From positions 3,224,001 through 3,288,000 of the forward strand of contig WACJ01000274.1 in NCBI GenBank assembly GCA_008973525.1: a stretch of 64,000 bases of DNA, read 5' to 3'. Source of the DNA: Stenopsyche tienmushanensis. Taxonomy: Eukaryota; Arthropoda; Insecta; Trichoptera; Stenopsychidae. The notes under the pieces are model-generated. The model was not told where the DNA came from. It did not search any database and saw only the letters and a program-made list of their open reading frames with translations. This document shows positions 13,066-25,960 of the stretch, piece after piece (positions within the stretch are counted from its first letter, which is position 1; each line of letters opens with the position of its first letter). The position numbers and the translations under genes were made by a program.

Positions 13066-13302
13066 GACTTAATTGATATTGATGAAAAATATATTGCCGT
13101 GTTTTCGGCACACTGTTAATTGCTATGAAAATTGCTATTTTATGTTAAATCGTTGACGATTTCGCTGTGAATATTTAACACGAGTCAATGATTTATTAAC
13201 CCCTATACAAAGAAGCTGCGAGCGAAGTATCCGCCAAATGTATCTACGTCTAAGAATAATATTGTATACACAATATGCACATGTTGGATTTTTGTGCAAT
13301 AT

Positions 13303-13625
13303 TTAAAGATGTATAATTAAATTGCCAAGGATGTCATCAATTGGACATCGATATATCCATGCAGATCGTTCAATATCAGTAACATGGTCAATTTTGAGGA
13401 GTTCTTTAAATGAGTCATCGTCACTTAAATAGGCTGCTTCTTCAGGTTTCTTGTCCTTTTTCCGCAACTCGTCTGTTGGCAGGAAGTCTGCTGAGTGTTT
13501 TTTGTTCAAGTGTACTCATATTAGCTGCTTTAATCGTAAGCAACTTGCTGTAAATTCTTTGCATGACGGTATTATCAGGTGGCATAAGCATTACATTTGT
13601 ATGTTTATAAAGTTTAAACGAATTT
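13303..13625 (-). pseudogene. Degraded coding island, unknown
   Basis: On the minus strand, a 68-codon open frame (13509-13303) is charged and balanced in composition (contains DFLPTDELRKKDKKPEEAAY and ends before a stop). An overlapping frame just upstream (about 13625-13460) reads protein-like as well (contains PPDNTVMQRIYSKLL). The two would join if one frameshift near 13500 were allowed for. No family is recognised. Confidence 0.3.
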
Positions 13626-14277
13626 AATTTTTAAATTTATACAAAATTCACCAAATCAAGTGTTAACGAATTAAAATTACATACCTCGACTTTGAACTGT
13701 CGCTCCTTTGATAATGTTTAGAGGACATTTCAAATTCACTCATAAAATGAAGCTAAAAATTTTCGACACTGAGGTTTTTTTAACAAGCGACTGGCCTTTT
13801 ACTGAAAAAAATGTATGTGACCTTTCATCGAAAAAATCCCTATATTCTTGTCGAAAATTAAAGTTTTATACGTAGATTAAGCCATCCTCAAATAAAGATA
13901 GACGGAAATGTACACAGATTGTAGTTTAGCGAAAGCGTGATACACATGTGCTACTATCGCCCAGTAACAGTTGACAAGGTCATGGTACACATGTTGTATC
14001 ATTAGCCAGTATATTGCTATTGATAAATTTGGATAGAATACTAAGAAAATGGCGATTTCATGTTAAGAACAGTATAAATATTTTTCATAACCGAAAAATT
14101 GTGCAATAAAATGGTCGATCTCAACCATATTGATTTGATACATTTTATCGAACATGATGTCTTTGTTTTAATATATCTACTCAATACGTTAACAAATGTT
14201 AATAAGCTGTACAAAAACAATGACTTTTAATCAAATAACGTTACATTGCAGTTATCACCACGTGATAAGTCATAAAT

Positions 14278-14466
14278 TTAACGGTTATCGCTGACACTAT
14301 CAGTAATAAAAGTCCGCAATAAATTATTTACATTTTCACTAAATACTCTACGTATTAAAAATAAGCCGATTGTATTTATTTTTTCATTCAAAAGAGCCTC
14401 CACTGCTTGACAACTCTCTCGATTGCCTTGACACCCAGCTTGAACTCCAAGATATGATCTCTTCAT
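14278..14466 (-). pseudogene. Short protein-like ORF, possible C-terminal gene relic
   Basis: A 62-codon minus-strand frame begins MKRSYLGVQAGCQGNRESCQ and ends at a stop. Its composition is unlike random AT-rich translation. A second minus frame just upstream also looks protein-like. Unknown family; part of the 8.5-25.8 kb series. Confidence 0.25.
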
Positions 14467-14889
14467 TTATGCGTGCAATAAATCATATATATTGCAACCA
14501 ATATGATGCAACGATCAGCTCGTGTCAATATAGAAATTGTGGAAAATTTCGCATGCACTATGCTTTCGCAGAAAAGCGCCCCTTAACGGCATAAAGCAAC
14601 TGCGCAAATCCAATGCAAATCAATTAGTGAAATGGCGATAAAAATATTTCCACGAAATTTCCACCGGTAAATATGTTTACACCATAAAAAAACTAGTACG
14701 CAAGAGACACTAGAAAAATCGAAACGGGATCGTAATACAATATTTTGATTTCACGTGACGCTCTTTAGCCACAACAATATAAATTTTACACGCGTTGAAA
14801 AAATTTGGCAGTTTTCCCGATCGGCTTGGCTACGAAACTAAAATCGCATAATTGCAGTCGGTTGGAGTTATCCTGCAACGGTAATGAAG

Positions 14890-15170
14890 CATATTTATAT
14901 CCATTGATCTTTTTGCATGAAGGATAATTGCCGTCAATTAATTTTCTTTAAAAAATCACTCGCATCCACCCGAAATACACCACATCAATGGCGACGCGAA
15001 ATAATGCCAATTGTACAAACAATGCTCGCGAACGAATTTCCAAAAGATGTAATAATTTGGTGGAACGTGATGAAAATGCATCGACATGTCGTAAAATCGT
15101 TAAACTCGTTAAAATAATTTCAAATCATCCTCGTATTGATTGTTTGACCCCCAATAGATATCGATGAAGA
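14890..15170 (+). pseudogene. Short protein-like frames, unknown
   Basis: Two overlapping plus-strand frames are open here: 14917-15117 and one from the ATG at about 14987 to about 15165 (contains RERISKRCNNLVERDENA). Both look more balanced than chance, so which one was coding is unclear. No motif recognised. Confidence 0.2.
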
Positions 15171-15699
15171 TAACATTACTTGTATGCTTATTATAATCTT
15201 ACCTAATGATAACATTGCGCTTGCTTTCGATATATGGCATTTGCTCTTTATAATGAGTGTTTGATGATTTATCTAACGATCTTGATAGAAAAGAAATAGG
15301 TTTTTTTAAATTGTTTTTGAATAATCAATCAAGAAAACAATCCAAAAGGATGCTTGATCTGGATTGTGTATTTGATGGTTTAGTTGTTAATTCCCTTTCC
15401 GATGAAAGACAGACAGACAACCTTTTTTTATTTGATGACCTTTGGCAAGATGTGATTGTGGGATCATAATATTTGCATATATGGTAGTCATATGTGACAT
15501 TGCGAATATGTTTCAACTCTATTTTCTCCTATCGTCTTTTATTATCGAGCTTTGATCACCAATATCTCTTGATAGCATATTAACACAATGTATTTGGATG
15601 TGATCTTGTATTAGTCTTAAGCATACCAATTTTTTCATGAATATTTTCCCTTAACCTTTTAAATGTCAACGACTCAAATGGCAGAGAGTTATCGATTAA

Positions 15700-16138
15700 A
15701 AAAATATCCAATGCTTGAAGACCTGACTCCATTTCTTAGAGATAGAACAGCATCTCTTACCAATTTATAAAGATTTGTCCAGGGGTGAATTACTTCAAAG
15801 ATGCTTGGATGGGGCCATACTCGACATTTAACTCGACGGTTTGGCGATTGGCTTCAAAGCACCTGCATTCTGGTGTAAAAATCATTGAAATATCAACACA
15901 CATTGCTGTTGGAATATTTAATAACGACTACAGCTTCATTTTGAAGATGATGAATACATTAAATATAATTATTGGCACCTACTATAAAGTCTTTGCTGAA
16001 AACGCGGATAGAGAGGTAGAATCGTAAGAGTCTTTCTGCACAAAAGCAGCTCGCATAGGCCTAAAACAACAGCTACTCGAAGATAATCAACTTTTTGAGA
16101 AAGTTTTAGATCTATTATATGCGCCTTGAATCATTGAT
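15700..16138 (+). pseudogene. C-terminal fragment of a Mutator-like (Phantom-type) transposase gene
   Basis: Three adjoining frames carry motifs I associate with the C-terminal part of an abundant arthropod transposon protein, to my knowledge the Mutator-like (Phantom) group. They are YKDLSRGELLQRCLDGA (about 15770-15820), STFNSTVWRLASKHLHSG (about 15820-15875) followed by a segment to 16027, and KAARIGLKQQLLEDNQLFEK then LLYAP just before a stop at about 16129. A frameshift lies near 15820 and a stop splits the last two parts at 16027. The catalytic region is not seen upstream. The element is dead. The family name is from memory; the motif order within one transposon protein is the stronger part of the call. 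Confidence 0.5.
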
Positions 16139-16139
16139 T

Positions 16140-17270
16140 GATCAGTAAGTCACTAAAATTGATAGTTTTATCGTATTGAAACTTTAAACGAGATTATCTC
16201 GAAACTACATTTTCAAAATGTTCGCCAGTTGTAGCTTAAAAAGTTGTTGATCGACCTGGCTGGAATTTTGGGAGGACTCTCACTATAATATTATCTAGTC
16301 AACGAAGCTTGAGTTTTAAGATTTTCGCGTAAATACATTATTTTTTTGCAGTAAAAATTATTAAGAAAATGGTAAAAAATATGAAAGTTTAACTAAAAAG
16401 CCTACTAAATCTTTAATTTTATACCTTTTTAAAATTTTATAGCTTAGTTGACTGCCTACACACAATAAAAATCAAAAAATATTTCTATTTTCGGTTTCAG
16501 TTCAACAGGAAACCTTTGACGAACCGTTTGATATCACGACAATCTAATGGAATATCTTATAACTCCGCCATTTTATTTTTATTTTGCCCCCCTTAACTGT
16601 TTCTAATGATGATAATGAGATGGCTGGTTCCTTGAAAATCACAGACATGCTTCCATACTAATACCGTTGTGATATTCGTCGTCAATTAGTTGTATACACT
16701 ATTTAATATGCTTATTACAAATTCAGATTTACACATATGTTTATACGAAGAGATAAACTCTATAATCCAGCCACCATGTGTTCAACCATCTCATTTGGTT
16801 TTGCATTTAAAAAAATGTTCCAAATGAACAGTTTTGTAGAATCTTCACTCACATCTTGACTTGTCAGTTTCTGAATATCATTTCATGACGATCTTCGAGC
16901 AGCTTTCATCCAGCAGCTTCGCCACGAGATATGCTCACTGCCACACGAATCAATTGTATAACTACCGCTCATTTTTTATTCCATATCGACATATTATTGG
17001 TTAATCTATGCAATTATCGCTTTCTGCGAATCGATATCGATTCCCCCATTAGCGTTATGTTTATTTAAACACAGTATCGTATTTGTGATAATAGTTTCTA
17101 TAGTAAACACGCTTAAACCCCATAGATAAAGTACCGATATTTCCAAGTATAGATTATTTAATAATCTCACAGTTAGCGTGCGATAATTGAGAAGTTATAT
17201 CCTTAGACTTTTGCCATTCATGGCGATATTCGAGCAACTGATTCTTATCGATTATTAATATATGTATGTG
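16140..17270. other. Transposon tail and intergenic DNA
   Basis: The first 200 bases may be the 3' part of the Mutator-like element. The rest is AT-rich and shows no gene. Confidence 0.4.
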
Positions 17271-17604
17271 ATAATATTGAATGTGTTGCGAATACATGCG
17301 CCGATTTAATACGGTTTTAACGATTTATTTTTATCACCCTTTTGGCATTATCGTATTGACATTTTTAGCATCCTCTTTCATAGAGTCCGCTTGGGGAGTT
17401 TGCCCTTTGTATGCGGTATATATAGAAAGTAATGACGTATTTTTTTGCGTGTATGAATTCGATTCGTGTATTTATATTCGAAACATTCGATGCATTTATT
17501 CGATGTCTTGTGCGATTATTTTTATTTTTTCGTCTTGGATATCATTCAATGTTTTCTTCTTAATTTCAAACGCAAAAAATCAGATAAATAAAAGTCTTCC
17601 GTAA
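17270..17604 (-). pseudogene. Degraded coding island, unknown
   Basis: On the minus strand a single frame runs across about 330 bases with only a few stops and protein-like composition (contains NDIQDEKIKIIAQDIE and KGQTPQADSMKEDAKNVN). The opposite strand has an unbroken 107-codon frame, but it is dominated by Phe, Ile and Ser and looks like a shadow of the minus-strand relic. No family recognised. Confidence 0.3.
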
Positions 17605-18160
17605 ACATTTATGCTTTGGTTATTTTTAGCATAATAAAACTGTTTTACGTTGAGAAGGTCACCTAATAGTATGTTGTCTTCTACCTTGGAAAATGAACAA
17701 CTGTTCCAACTGAGCAATGATTGTAAAAATTAATGATTTTGATGTTTATTACCAATTCTTTGTATATTAGATATCCCACGTTATCAGAAGGGCATTTAGA
17801 AATATTTGGCAGCAATTCTAAATGGTTTTTATTTTAATTTTAAGCAAATATGCTTAATCGTCCTACTAGAGTATAAATATTAAACTCTCATCTTCCATAA
17901 GCATAAGATGCTGTAAATTGTCAGTAATTCATTAAGCATAAATTCTTACTTGACACTAAAAAAAACTTTAATCATAGACATAAATTTATATGCACTCGTG
18001 ATAGTGATTTCACAAAATGTCATATGATTTGCAACTTTAATAGATATGACTTGCAATTTAATATCTATAATATTGTATTCAAATGCACTCATTGTCTATT
18101 TTTATGATAACTTAGAAATAATGCATGCCTTATTCTGGAAATAATTATTATCACTGATTC

Positions 18161-18180
18161 ATGATTGATATATCAATCAT
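18161..18180. repeat. Perfect 20-bp palindrome
   Basis: ATGATTGATATATCAATCAT is its own reverse complement. Each half contains TGATTGAT, which fits the TGATNNAT consensus of insect Extradenticle/Hox complexes. Function is not shown. Confidence 0.6.
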
Positions 18181-18219
18181 ACCTATTCATCTAATTATAG
18201 CAATTAATCTTCTAAAAAA

Positions 18220-18860
18220 TGTTTTAAGTGAATGCGTCATGCACATTGACTATGCTACAGTCACTGAATAGAATCCAATACAGTCGACTGTTGCACCGAC
18301 ACACACTTTTTCCATCAAACGTCAAACTCGATTCATTGAATCTTGTATGCCAAAATCGTGCTTCGATACAATTTCGATTTTTTTCTCGATCCTACTGTAA
18401 ACGAATTCATTCAATGTATCATATGACTTTTAGCTTACATAAAACCAAGCTTTGACCCCAAACGCAAATGCGTTATCACCACTGACGTATCAAAAAAGAC
18501 TTGTTATCAGGCACGCGATGGTGATGAAGGTCGACATTGAATATCACCCACTTTATTCCCAAACTTTGGCAAACTATTGAACGCACAATATCCAGCTAGA
18601 GCTTCCTCTATGCTGGAGTACCGGAGAAAACAGGTAAAACTTGATTAAGCATAATCTCTCCACAACACATGTACCCGATTCTAAAAATGATTCCAATCGC
18701 AATTTCTAAAATATAATACGAGCTCGTTTTCATAATGGTTATGCGCGCTTCGTTTTGCGTCTTTATTGACTCAGGCCACGTCCATGTTTACTCCTCGTTC
18801 TCGAACGCCAGTGCTCGGTCTTTTGGTGTATCCAGCGTAGATTTATTGCCGGTTTTCTGA
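18220..18860 (-). pseudogene. Degraded coding island, unknown
   Basis: Minus-strand frames over about 640 bases read as broken protein. One frame spans 18860-18230 with scattered stops (contains NKSTLDTPKDRALAFENEE, then IVRSIVCQSLGIKWVIFNVD, then HRVPDNKSFLIRQW). A second open stretch lies at 18450-18230 (contains YDTLNEFVYSRIEKKIEIVS). Composition is balanced for the local AT content. No motif identifies it. Confidence 0.35.
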
Positions 18861-20949
18861 AGAAAAAAGAAATCTATCTTGATTCAATATGAAATAAAAC
18901 CACGGCTTTAAATAAAATGACGTGTTAGTGTACATAAGAGCGAATGCAAGTTTAGAGTCCAGACGATGCCTGGGACGGATAACGAATACGTGTGCACTCG
19001 CTAGCGTCGTGCCATTTTATACATTACGAATCTACTATTAATCTTTGCGAAAAAAAATTGTAGTTTGTAAAATTTTTGAAAATCATAGACAGTCCAAGAT
19101 TGTGTCGTATCTCTGCACGACGATTGCAAAGTGTTGTGCAATATCTATACATTGGCTTTAAATTATATTCAACTGTTTAAATAATTTCTTCCAATTAAAA
19201 TCGGACCCGTACTTTATTTGCTGTGAAGGAAATACAAAGCAATTGTCATTGTGAATAAATAGTCGTAATTGCTGGCGCATTTCTTATTTAATTGTCTGAT
19301 GTCCGCTTTGGATATGAACGTATGATGAGATGGTTGACGTGGACGATGGTAGATGTAAGATCACATGCCATTTTTTGCCAAGTCCATTTCTTTAATATAT
19401 CGTATTATGAAATGAATTAATTCTTCGAAATAATTCTTAATAACAGTTCTAATCAGGGTAGTAACAAGGAGTTGGCAAAGCAGGCGCCCGCAATGGGCGC
19501 AACTGGGCTTGGGGCGCAAAACGCACAATACCGACCCAGTTGAGAGTTGCACATGGTTTTTATTTTATTTGACCGTTCTACTTTACATGAATCAACACTG
19601 TCCGTTTTTATTATATATACTAAGTTATTTAATCCCTTTTTTCTTCGTTATCGCTCAAACATTGTGCCGATCATTCCGGCATAAGCCCACAATAAAATAA
19701 AGGCAGCAATATTTTCGACCGATTATAAAATTTAAACAATCCACCCGATCAGTCTTATTCAGACAACTTCGTTTAATAATGAGAGTTTTTAATCGTTCCG
19801 TAGACATGTTCGGGTATGGCATCCGATCGCGAGGCGCTCATACGTCATATCAGCGGTCCGAAAAGCGGACCGTTTGGACATTCAAACTTTGTGCCCACTC
19901 CGTCCTCTTTTAGGGCCTTTTGCGGCATTTTCTATGATCCGTACGATCATAGAAGCAACATAACTTCATGATACTTTCTATCGTAGTATTTTTTTTAAAC
20001 AGTAGCCGCTATCTATACATATACACTCACTAAGCTTACACTAACACTAGCTTGATATCTTATCTTAAAAAAAACTAGCCTAATGTGCATCGGACATCAC
20101 AGTCAACTGACGAATTAGGGCCTCTTTCAATATCCATTCAAGGAAAAGGATCATATCCTATATATGATAAGAGTATATTCTGTATACATACAGCTCAGCT
20201 TACAAACTCGAACTTTAAATATTTCGAAACGTCATCTTTTGAGATCCACTTTCTTAATTGATGAGATCAAAACAATATAGACAACGATATTATTAGGGTT
20301 AAACATTTATTTTATTATTATATTTCTATTTGGGTAACGTCTTCGCTCTTAATTCTATGCATACTCTATGTTTTAATATAATGTTATTTTGTAAAATATT
20401 ATCCAGTCAAACATATTTTCGGATCTTTAAGAAGTAGCTATATCGCAATACATTCAATCTAAGTATTTATGCAATATATTTATACTTATTGTGGCACCAA
20501 TAGTACTTTATACCGTTAAAATTTAATATAAACTCCTTCAATCATGTTTCTTTGGAATTTGATACATTTTTTCTTTCGGCAATGTCTTCAAATGTCGCAT
20601 TAAATAGTATATTTTTAGCAAAATATTTTGATTTTAAGCTTTTTTTTATGGCATACTATCAACTTTGACGTCATCCAATTGCGTTATATTTGTAAAAAGC
20701 TAATTTTATATGAGCATTTTTTTTACATTTCAATTGACAATTTTGTTGTGGAGAGACGTTAAACCGTCTTAGTGTCGGGATTTCGTTGATCTTCCACCTG
20801 TAAAATTGAGATCGTTATGCTTCTGTCCAAATGTCGATTCAATTAGCATTCTTGTCTGCAGGCAAAACAATCACAAGAGGCAGCCATCACATGAAAATGC
20901 TTAAAAATAATATGTCAATTCGCAGATCGTGTATCCACTCTTCATCAAA
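18861..20949. other. Intergenic, nothing recognised
   Basis: Mixed composition with no gene, RNA or transposon end that I can support. Open frames are short and lack motifs. Confidence 0.45.
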
Positions 20950-21205
20950 CGAATGTCAATAAGAAGAGGTCAACGAAACGACTGCCGATGACGTATTCAA
21001 TTTTTTGGCATTTGATTTAGAGCTTGCTGATTAAGAGGCCAAATTTCAAATTGACCCCGCGATCTTTTAATGACCATATTACCCAAATTATTCGACGATA
21101 GGAGAAGTTCAAATGATTAGGGAGAAATCGGCGATTTGGGGTTTTTTGATGCACGATGACGTCCGCAAATCATTTTATCATCGCATGTGACCCTATCGAT
21201 CGGGG
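20950..21205 (+). pseudogene. Degraded coding island, unknown
   Basis: Plus-strand pieces in one frame, split by stops, read as protein: VNETTADDVFNFLAFDLELA, then KFQIDPAIF, then GEVQMIREKSAIWGFLMHDD. Acidic and hydrophobic residues alternate as in a folded protein. Unknown family. Confidence 0.3.
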
Positions 21206-23204
21206 CCAATGTCAGTGTGAATTTTTGACGAACAAATCTTGTGACTTATAATAATGTGATCGATTAATTGTTCGATCAAGACCACTTTGCTCTTCACAAT
21301 ATTGACAGCTGATCAAATACGATAGGATGACGATAGTTTCATCATTCAGAAGCGCACCGGACGTCAGATGACTGTGAAAATGTTTCCATTATATTTCTGG
21401 AAAATGTCCATTCAAAAATGAGCAAATATTTGTATCATTATATTTATGATGATTGGCTTTGTATATGGGAATGTGTTTGTATTCATTATTTCAATACATG
21501 TTATCAATGCGTATTCCAGAATAGCTCTTGACATTCAATGATATTTTTTTAAATCGCCACCACAGCCCGCAATGTTAGTTATTAACCACATTATGTATAT
21601 ATCTGTGTTAAAAATGTTAAAAAACACTGCTTAAATGATGCTCGTTATAATCGTGTTCAACTGTGTATGTTTATCATGAATATCATGAAAATTTGTGCAA
21701 ATCATCAATGTCAAAATGAAACTCGGACGGCTGGCGGCACTGTCCATATTTATCGATGTAACGGTATTCCAGACAATAATTATCTGCTGTCATTTAAGCA
21801 GGTACAAGTGATTCATTCTTACATTTATCATGACATATGATATAATCGACGTATGCATCCGTTGATTGGTTTCACAGCTCTGATCGATGAATATGGGATT
21901 TTTTTAATCCTTTCAATGCGCGACGCGTCCTTTGATGGGCTCAATGCGCTTTTTATCTCATGTTTATAACAAACCTAAGGGAATTTGATTGAATGATATG
22001 TATACAATTTTCTAGGGAATGATGTGATAAATAAATCCCATCGAAATGCAAATGGGATAAGATGTATGCTATAGGGAGTTATCCGGTTTGCTTTGGAGTA
22101 CAGTTAATTAAATAGACGCGGAATACTTGTCGGCCGTATAATATAACGTGAGTACCATCAGCGTGCTGCTTTTTGGCGCCAGCTTGATTTACAGCGTTGC
22201 AATATTTGTGCAGGACATGAGAAACGATAAAGGAAGGTGAATGCCTCCATTTTGAAGGTATCACAAAATGTCTCCTATTCATCCACATGCAACAAAATCT
22301 AGGAACGATTGTTCTCGGTGTGCATTGTGAGGCTTAAGCATCACTACCTGAGGGATGACCGCTTCGCTCGTTTCCCAAACTTCGCTAAATAAATGCACTA
22401 ATTTAAAATCGTCGACAATTCAGCATCGCCATCAGAGTGTTAGATTCTGCGTGCGTGTGATTATGTGCATCGATGCATGCCTTCCTGCATAAGGACAAGG
22501 GAAGCGTCCTGCACTATATCGCGCATGTGTTGGGGCCGAGGGCATTGCACCGCGAATGGGTCGCAGCCCCCAAGCCAATAAATTACAGCTTCATTTTTAT
22601 ATCACCACATTATTGAATATTGTCCACGACTTGGTATTAATCACGCTTGGGATCCATTCGAATGGACTTTGTTATGCACGAGGGCTCGCAAATTTGAGCC
22701 CTAATTATGCTATTGCACAAGTATGCAAGAGCCGTTTCGCAACAGCTTAAATCGATTCGATTTGTGTCGATCGATTTAATTGCATAGCATTTGGAATATT
22801 CCACTGCCGGAAATTCCATCGATGAATAAATGCTTGGTTAAATATATTTTATTTTATAAAAATTAATATTGCAGTTGAAGAAGTGCTCTTTAAAGCGTTG
22901 TTGCTATAGGAAAGATATTGTATAGACGCGCTTAAGGATTTGCAGGAGGTGGGGTGTTTGGGTAGTTTGAGGTACTATGCTCCCTTCTGGCCTTGACGGA
23001 TAGAATGCACCCGGTGCATCAATGCTCTCCCTGCAATGTTTTTTCTCATATGAAAAATTATCCTGCTTTCAGGGTTCAATAACCGATGTTCTCTCTAGCA
23101 AGAGCTTCCAAACATATTCTTAATATACTGATTTATTCTTATATACATTCTTTCAATATGACCGTTATGTATACAGCGCAATCATCACAAGTTTGATCAA
23201 ATCC
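21206..23204. other. Intergenic, nothing recognised
   Basis: No convincing gene. The 22.0-22.8 kb part is locally less AT-rich and has several open frames of about 60 codons on both strands, none with a motif. Confidence 0.4.
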
Positions 23205-23620
23205 ACTGAAAACATCCTCGATGATCACGTCTATCTTGTAGTATCCATCGATCAAATGGTGTGCAATATCAACGGTTCAATTTGGGACAGATTTCGCAGT
23301 TGTTCTGCCGAATCAGATTTGATACATATTGTTAGTCCGCGAGTGAAAGCAATCATTCGTTTCTTTTTCGTTTCGACGATAATTACGTAAAAAAAGAAAA
23401 AGGCATTGCGCATTAAATCCATAACGCAACGAAAGTAAAGCCTCGTTTCTATATTTGCGCGATAACAGCGATCGATTGGCGACAATCTTGCTGCCAAAAT
23501 CATCGAATGCCACGAGAATCTGCAGCACAATACGAAATTCAATTTGGTCGACGGTCGTTCCGCCTCCTGAAACTTTGGTAGCTCTCCAAGATGACGAAAA
23601 TTACGACACTCACCTGACGA
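23205..23620 (-). pseudogene. Degraded coding island, unknown
   Basis: Two overlapping minus-strand frames are open over most of this stretch: 23542-23252 and about 23590-23313. The second contains SGGGTTVDQIEFRIVLQILV and SKIVANRSLLSRKYRNEALL. A third piece near 23270-23180 contains IIEDVFSGFDQTCDDCAVYI. A gene with at least two frameshifts would explain all three. Family unknown. Confidence 0.35.
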
Positions 23621-24339
23621 TATTATTGTTAATCTATTCTGTAAGGACGGTTTTTGATCCCTGATCTTCAGGCTTTAGACACGTTTGTCAACGTCCTCGG
23701 CACAGGTAGACGTTGGAAGATGGAAGCCATCTTCGAAAAGGTCTATGATGGTTCGCTCTGTCTCCTTTTCTATCATCTTCCGCATCGGTCCTTTTTCAGC
23801 GTTGCAGTCGCTTTGTTTTTGTACCATTGTTGTACAGTTTGAAATAGAATACCTGATCTCTAAAGCGATGCAGGCCTACGCATTTGCCAATGGTGCTTTA
23901 AAATATCTTCCGCCTAGTTTATTTCGAACGTAGCACTCGAATAGCTCGATTCATCGCAGAGGACATCTGCTCTCGCGAAGAACGTCGTCGTTAAGCACTA
24001 AATCTATGTTTGTTAATTGTGCAATCAAATTTCTCAGAATCGTCGATTTATATGAAACACTCGATTAAACGATCTAGATTATTGTATGAGTATGATCGCT
24101 TTTATGATGTAAGATAAGCGATTTTCAAGAGCAAACGGAAGGCATAATTTATTGCACAATTAATGGACATTTAGTCATCAATAACCTTGTTTTTGTGCAT
24201 CAAACTTCATCTATGGTTATATCCATACATCTATATATTTCTTGCAGTGAAACGAAAGTAGATGTAATGATTTTCGACAGTCATTACGTGTTTCTGCGTA
24301 ATTGTGGCGCACAGTTAGCGTCGATTCACTGTCCAATTT

Positions 24340-24920
24340 TTAGCATTTCTTTCGTCTGCAATTCTTCGTGGGAAGACTTTCACTGATATCATCCTCCGTT
24401 CTGCAAAAGATTCATCATCGTTCGTATGCGGGCATCATCAGATCAATATCCATTCGATTCTATCCACGAGCCATGATTGCATTGCAGTAACATTCTTACT
24501 TAACCGTGAAGAAAAAAGCAGTTTCCAATGCACAACATACATAGATGCAGTTACTGACCGGATTTTTTTTTTAATTAACCATCGACTCTGGGGAATTGGC
24601 TCTAAATATAACCGAAGGATTTAAACGTTTCTGACGCTGGCAGGACTTTCGATTTGCTGTATATTTCAAATATAGCCGATGTGCGCCAGTGGTGGCCTTT
24701 CCGGAACATATGTAATCTTCGCGAGGGACAAACTTATTACGTCAAAATTCTTAACACATCTCACGCCACATCCAAAGATCATCGACGAATGATGGATTTA
24801 TTTGAGCGATTTTCAAATTCAAATTTGCTACCATATTTTAGGAATGCTTGAAAACCACGACGAACCGGTGGGCAATGTCCCTTTTATATTGCAGAATTGA
24901 AAGGGGCTGCAACAAGGGGA
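24340..24920 (+). pseudogene. Degraded coding island, unknown
   Basis: Several plus-strand stretches read as protein across two frames: LISSSVLQKIHHRSYAGIIR (about 24385-24445), LTIDSGELALNITEGFKRF (about 24575-24630), then the 24654-24851 frame containing NICNLREGQTYYVKIL and SKDHRRMMDLFERFSNSNL. Frame changes and stops separate them. Family unknown. Confidence 0.35.
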
Positions 24921-25319
24921 TCGTGCCAATTATTTATCATTGATCGGCAATTCATATAAGTATATTGCAGTATTTTAATGTTTAAATAGTTCATTGAAGT
25001 GTCAAGATGAAGTTTTTTGTAAGTGCCTATTATCATTATGACATTATTCCGTCAAATTATCATCATCGTGATCAATTAGATGGAAAGATGCCATTTAAAC
25101 AGGCTATTATTCAACTTTATCCTGGATCGATCTATTGTATGCGATGTAGTTGATTGATTTCAATTATATCTTCCATCCATTTATCCATTAGATAGTCTCT
25201 CAATTTTAGATCTCCTCAATGTTGAACATCTTTCAAATTCCAAAATTAAGTTTGTTTTTCGCATCTATTCCTCGAATCGCTTCTCTGAATGGTTCTGAAA
25301 ATCAAACATGGACTCCAAT

Positions 25320-25786
25320 TGCTCACTTAGTCAATAACTGGCGAAAAATCAACATGTGACTATGTTTGGCCGATTTTTTGCGTGGCTGTTGATGAAACGT
25401 TTTCAGGGAAATTCGCGATAACATAACAAAACAAAGCACGAATTATGCAACACAACAAACGAGAGCTTATCATCAAAAATTGTCACGTCAAATTTTATCA
25501 GCGGCATTCTAATCGGTTTGATTTACGGTTTCGTACAATTTATCCGACGAAATTACAAAAAAAACACCGGTTGTAAAATCTGTTATTTTCCTATTTATTT
25601 ATGGTGTTTTCACAGAACAACGAACAACAAGAAAAACATATTTGGATAAGATGTGAACAATATTTGCATGTGTTGAATTGCATCAATAAAATTCCGACTT
25701 TCAAAAAATATGTTTTCAAGCCCTGTAAATACGCTTCGGCGTTATACCTGATGCCTTTTTTAGAATGGGGTATTCATCCCCTATAA
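25320..25786 (+). pseudogene. Degraded coding island, unknown
   Basis: Plus-strand frames include a piece with CDYVWPIFCVAVDETFSGKF (about 25355-25415), a frame from the ATG at about 25446 interrupted by one stop at about 25575, and an open stretch 25601-25786 with HIWIRCEQYLHVLNCINKIP. This is the last island before the piggyBac-type element. Unknown family. Confidence 0.3.
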
Positions 25787-25960
25787 TATCCTTGTACAGA
25801 CGAGAGGAGCGATCTCATGGTCACAAATTATATATTTTTGACGCTGCGTCGCTAATATTGCAATACTTTTTAACATAATGATCTTAAATTTATTTCGAAG
25901 GGAAATTGCATTTACTATTAACATATTTGATTGTATCAAATCATTTATTTCGACCATTAA

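Noticed and set aside
1624..13665. Shared 19-mer TTCACCAAATCAAGTGTTA at 1624 and 13647
   Set aside because: Similarity does not extend to either side, so no repeat family can be defined.
17281..17604. 107-codon hydrophobic plus-strand frame
   Set aside because: Its composition is that of a complement shadow; the minus strand reads better as a protein relic.
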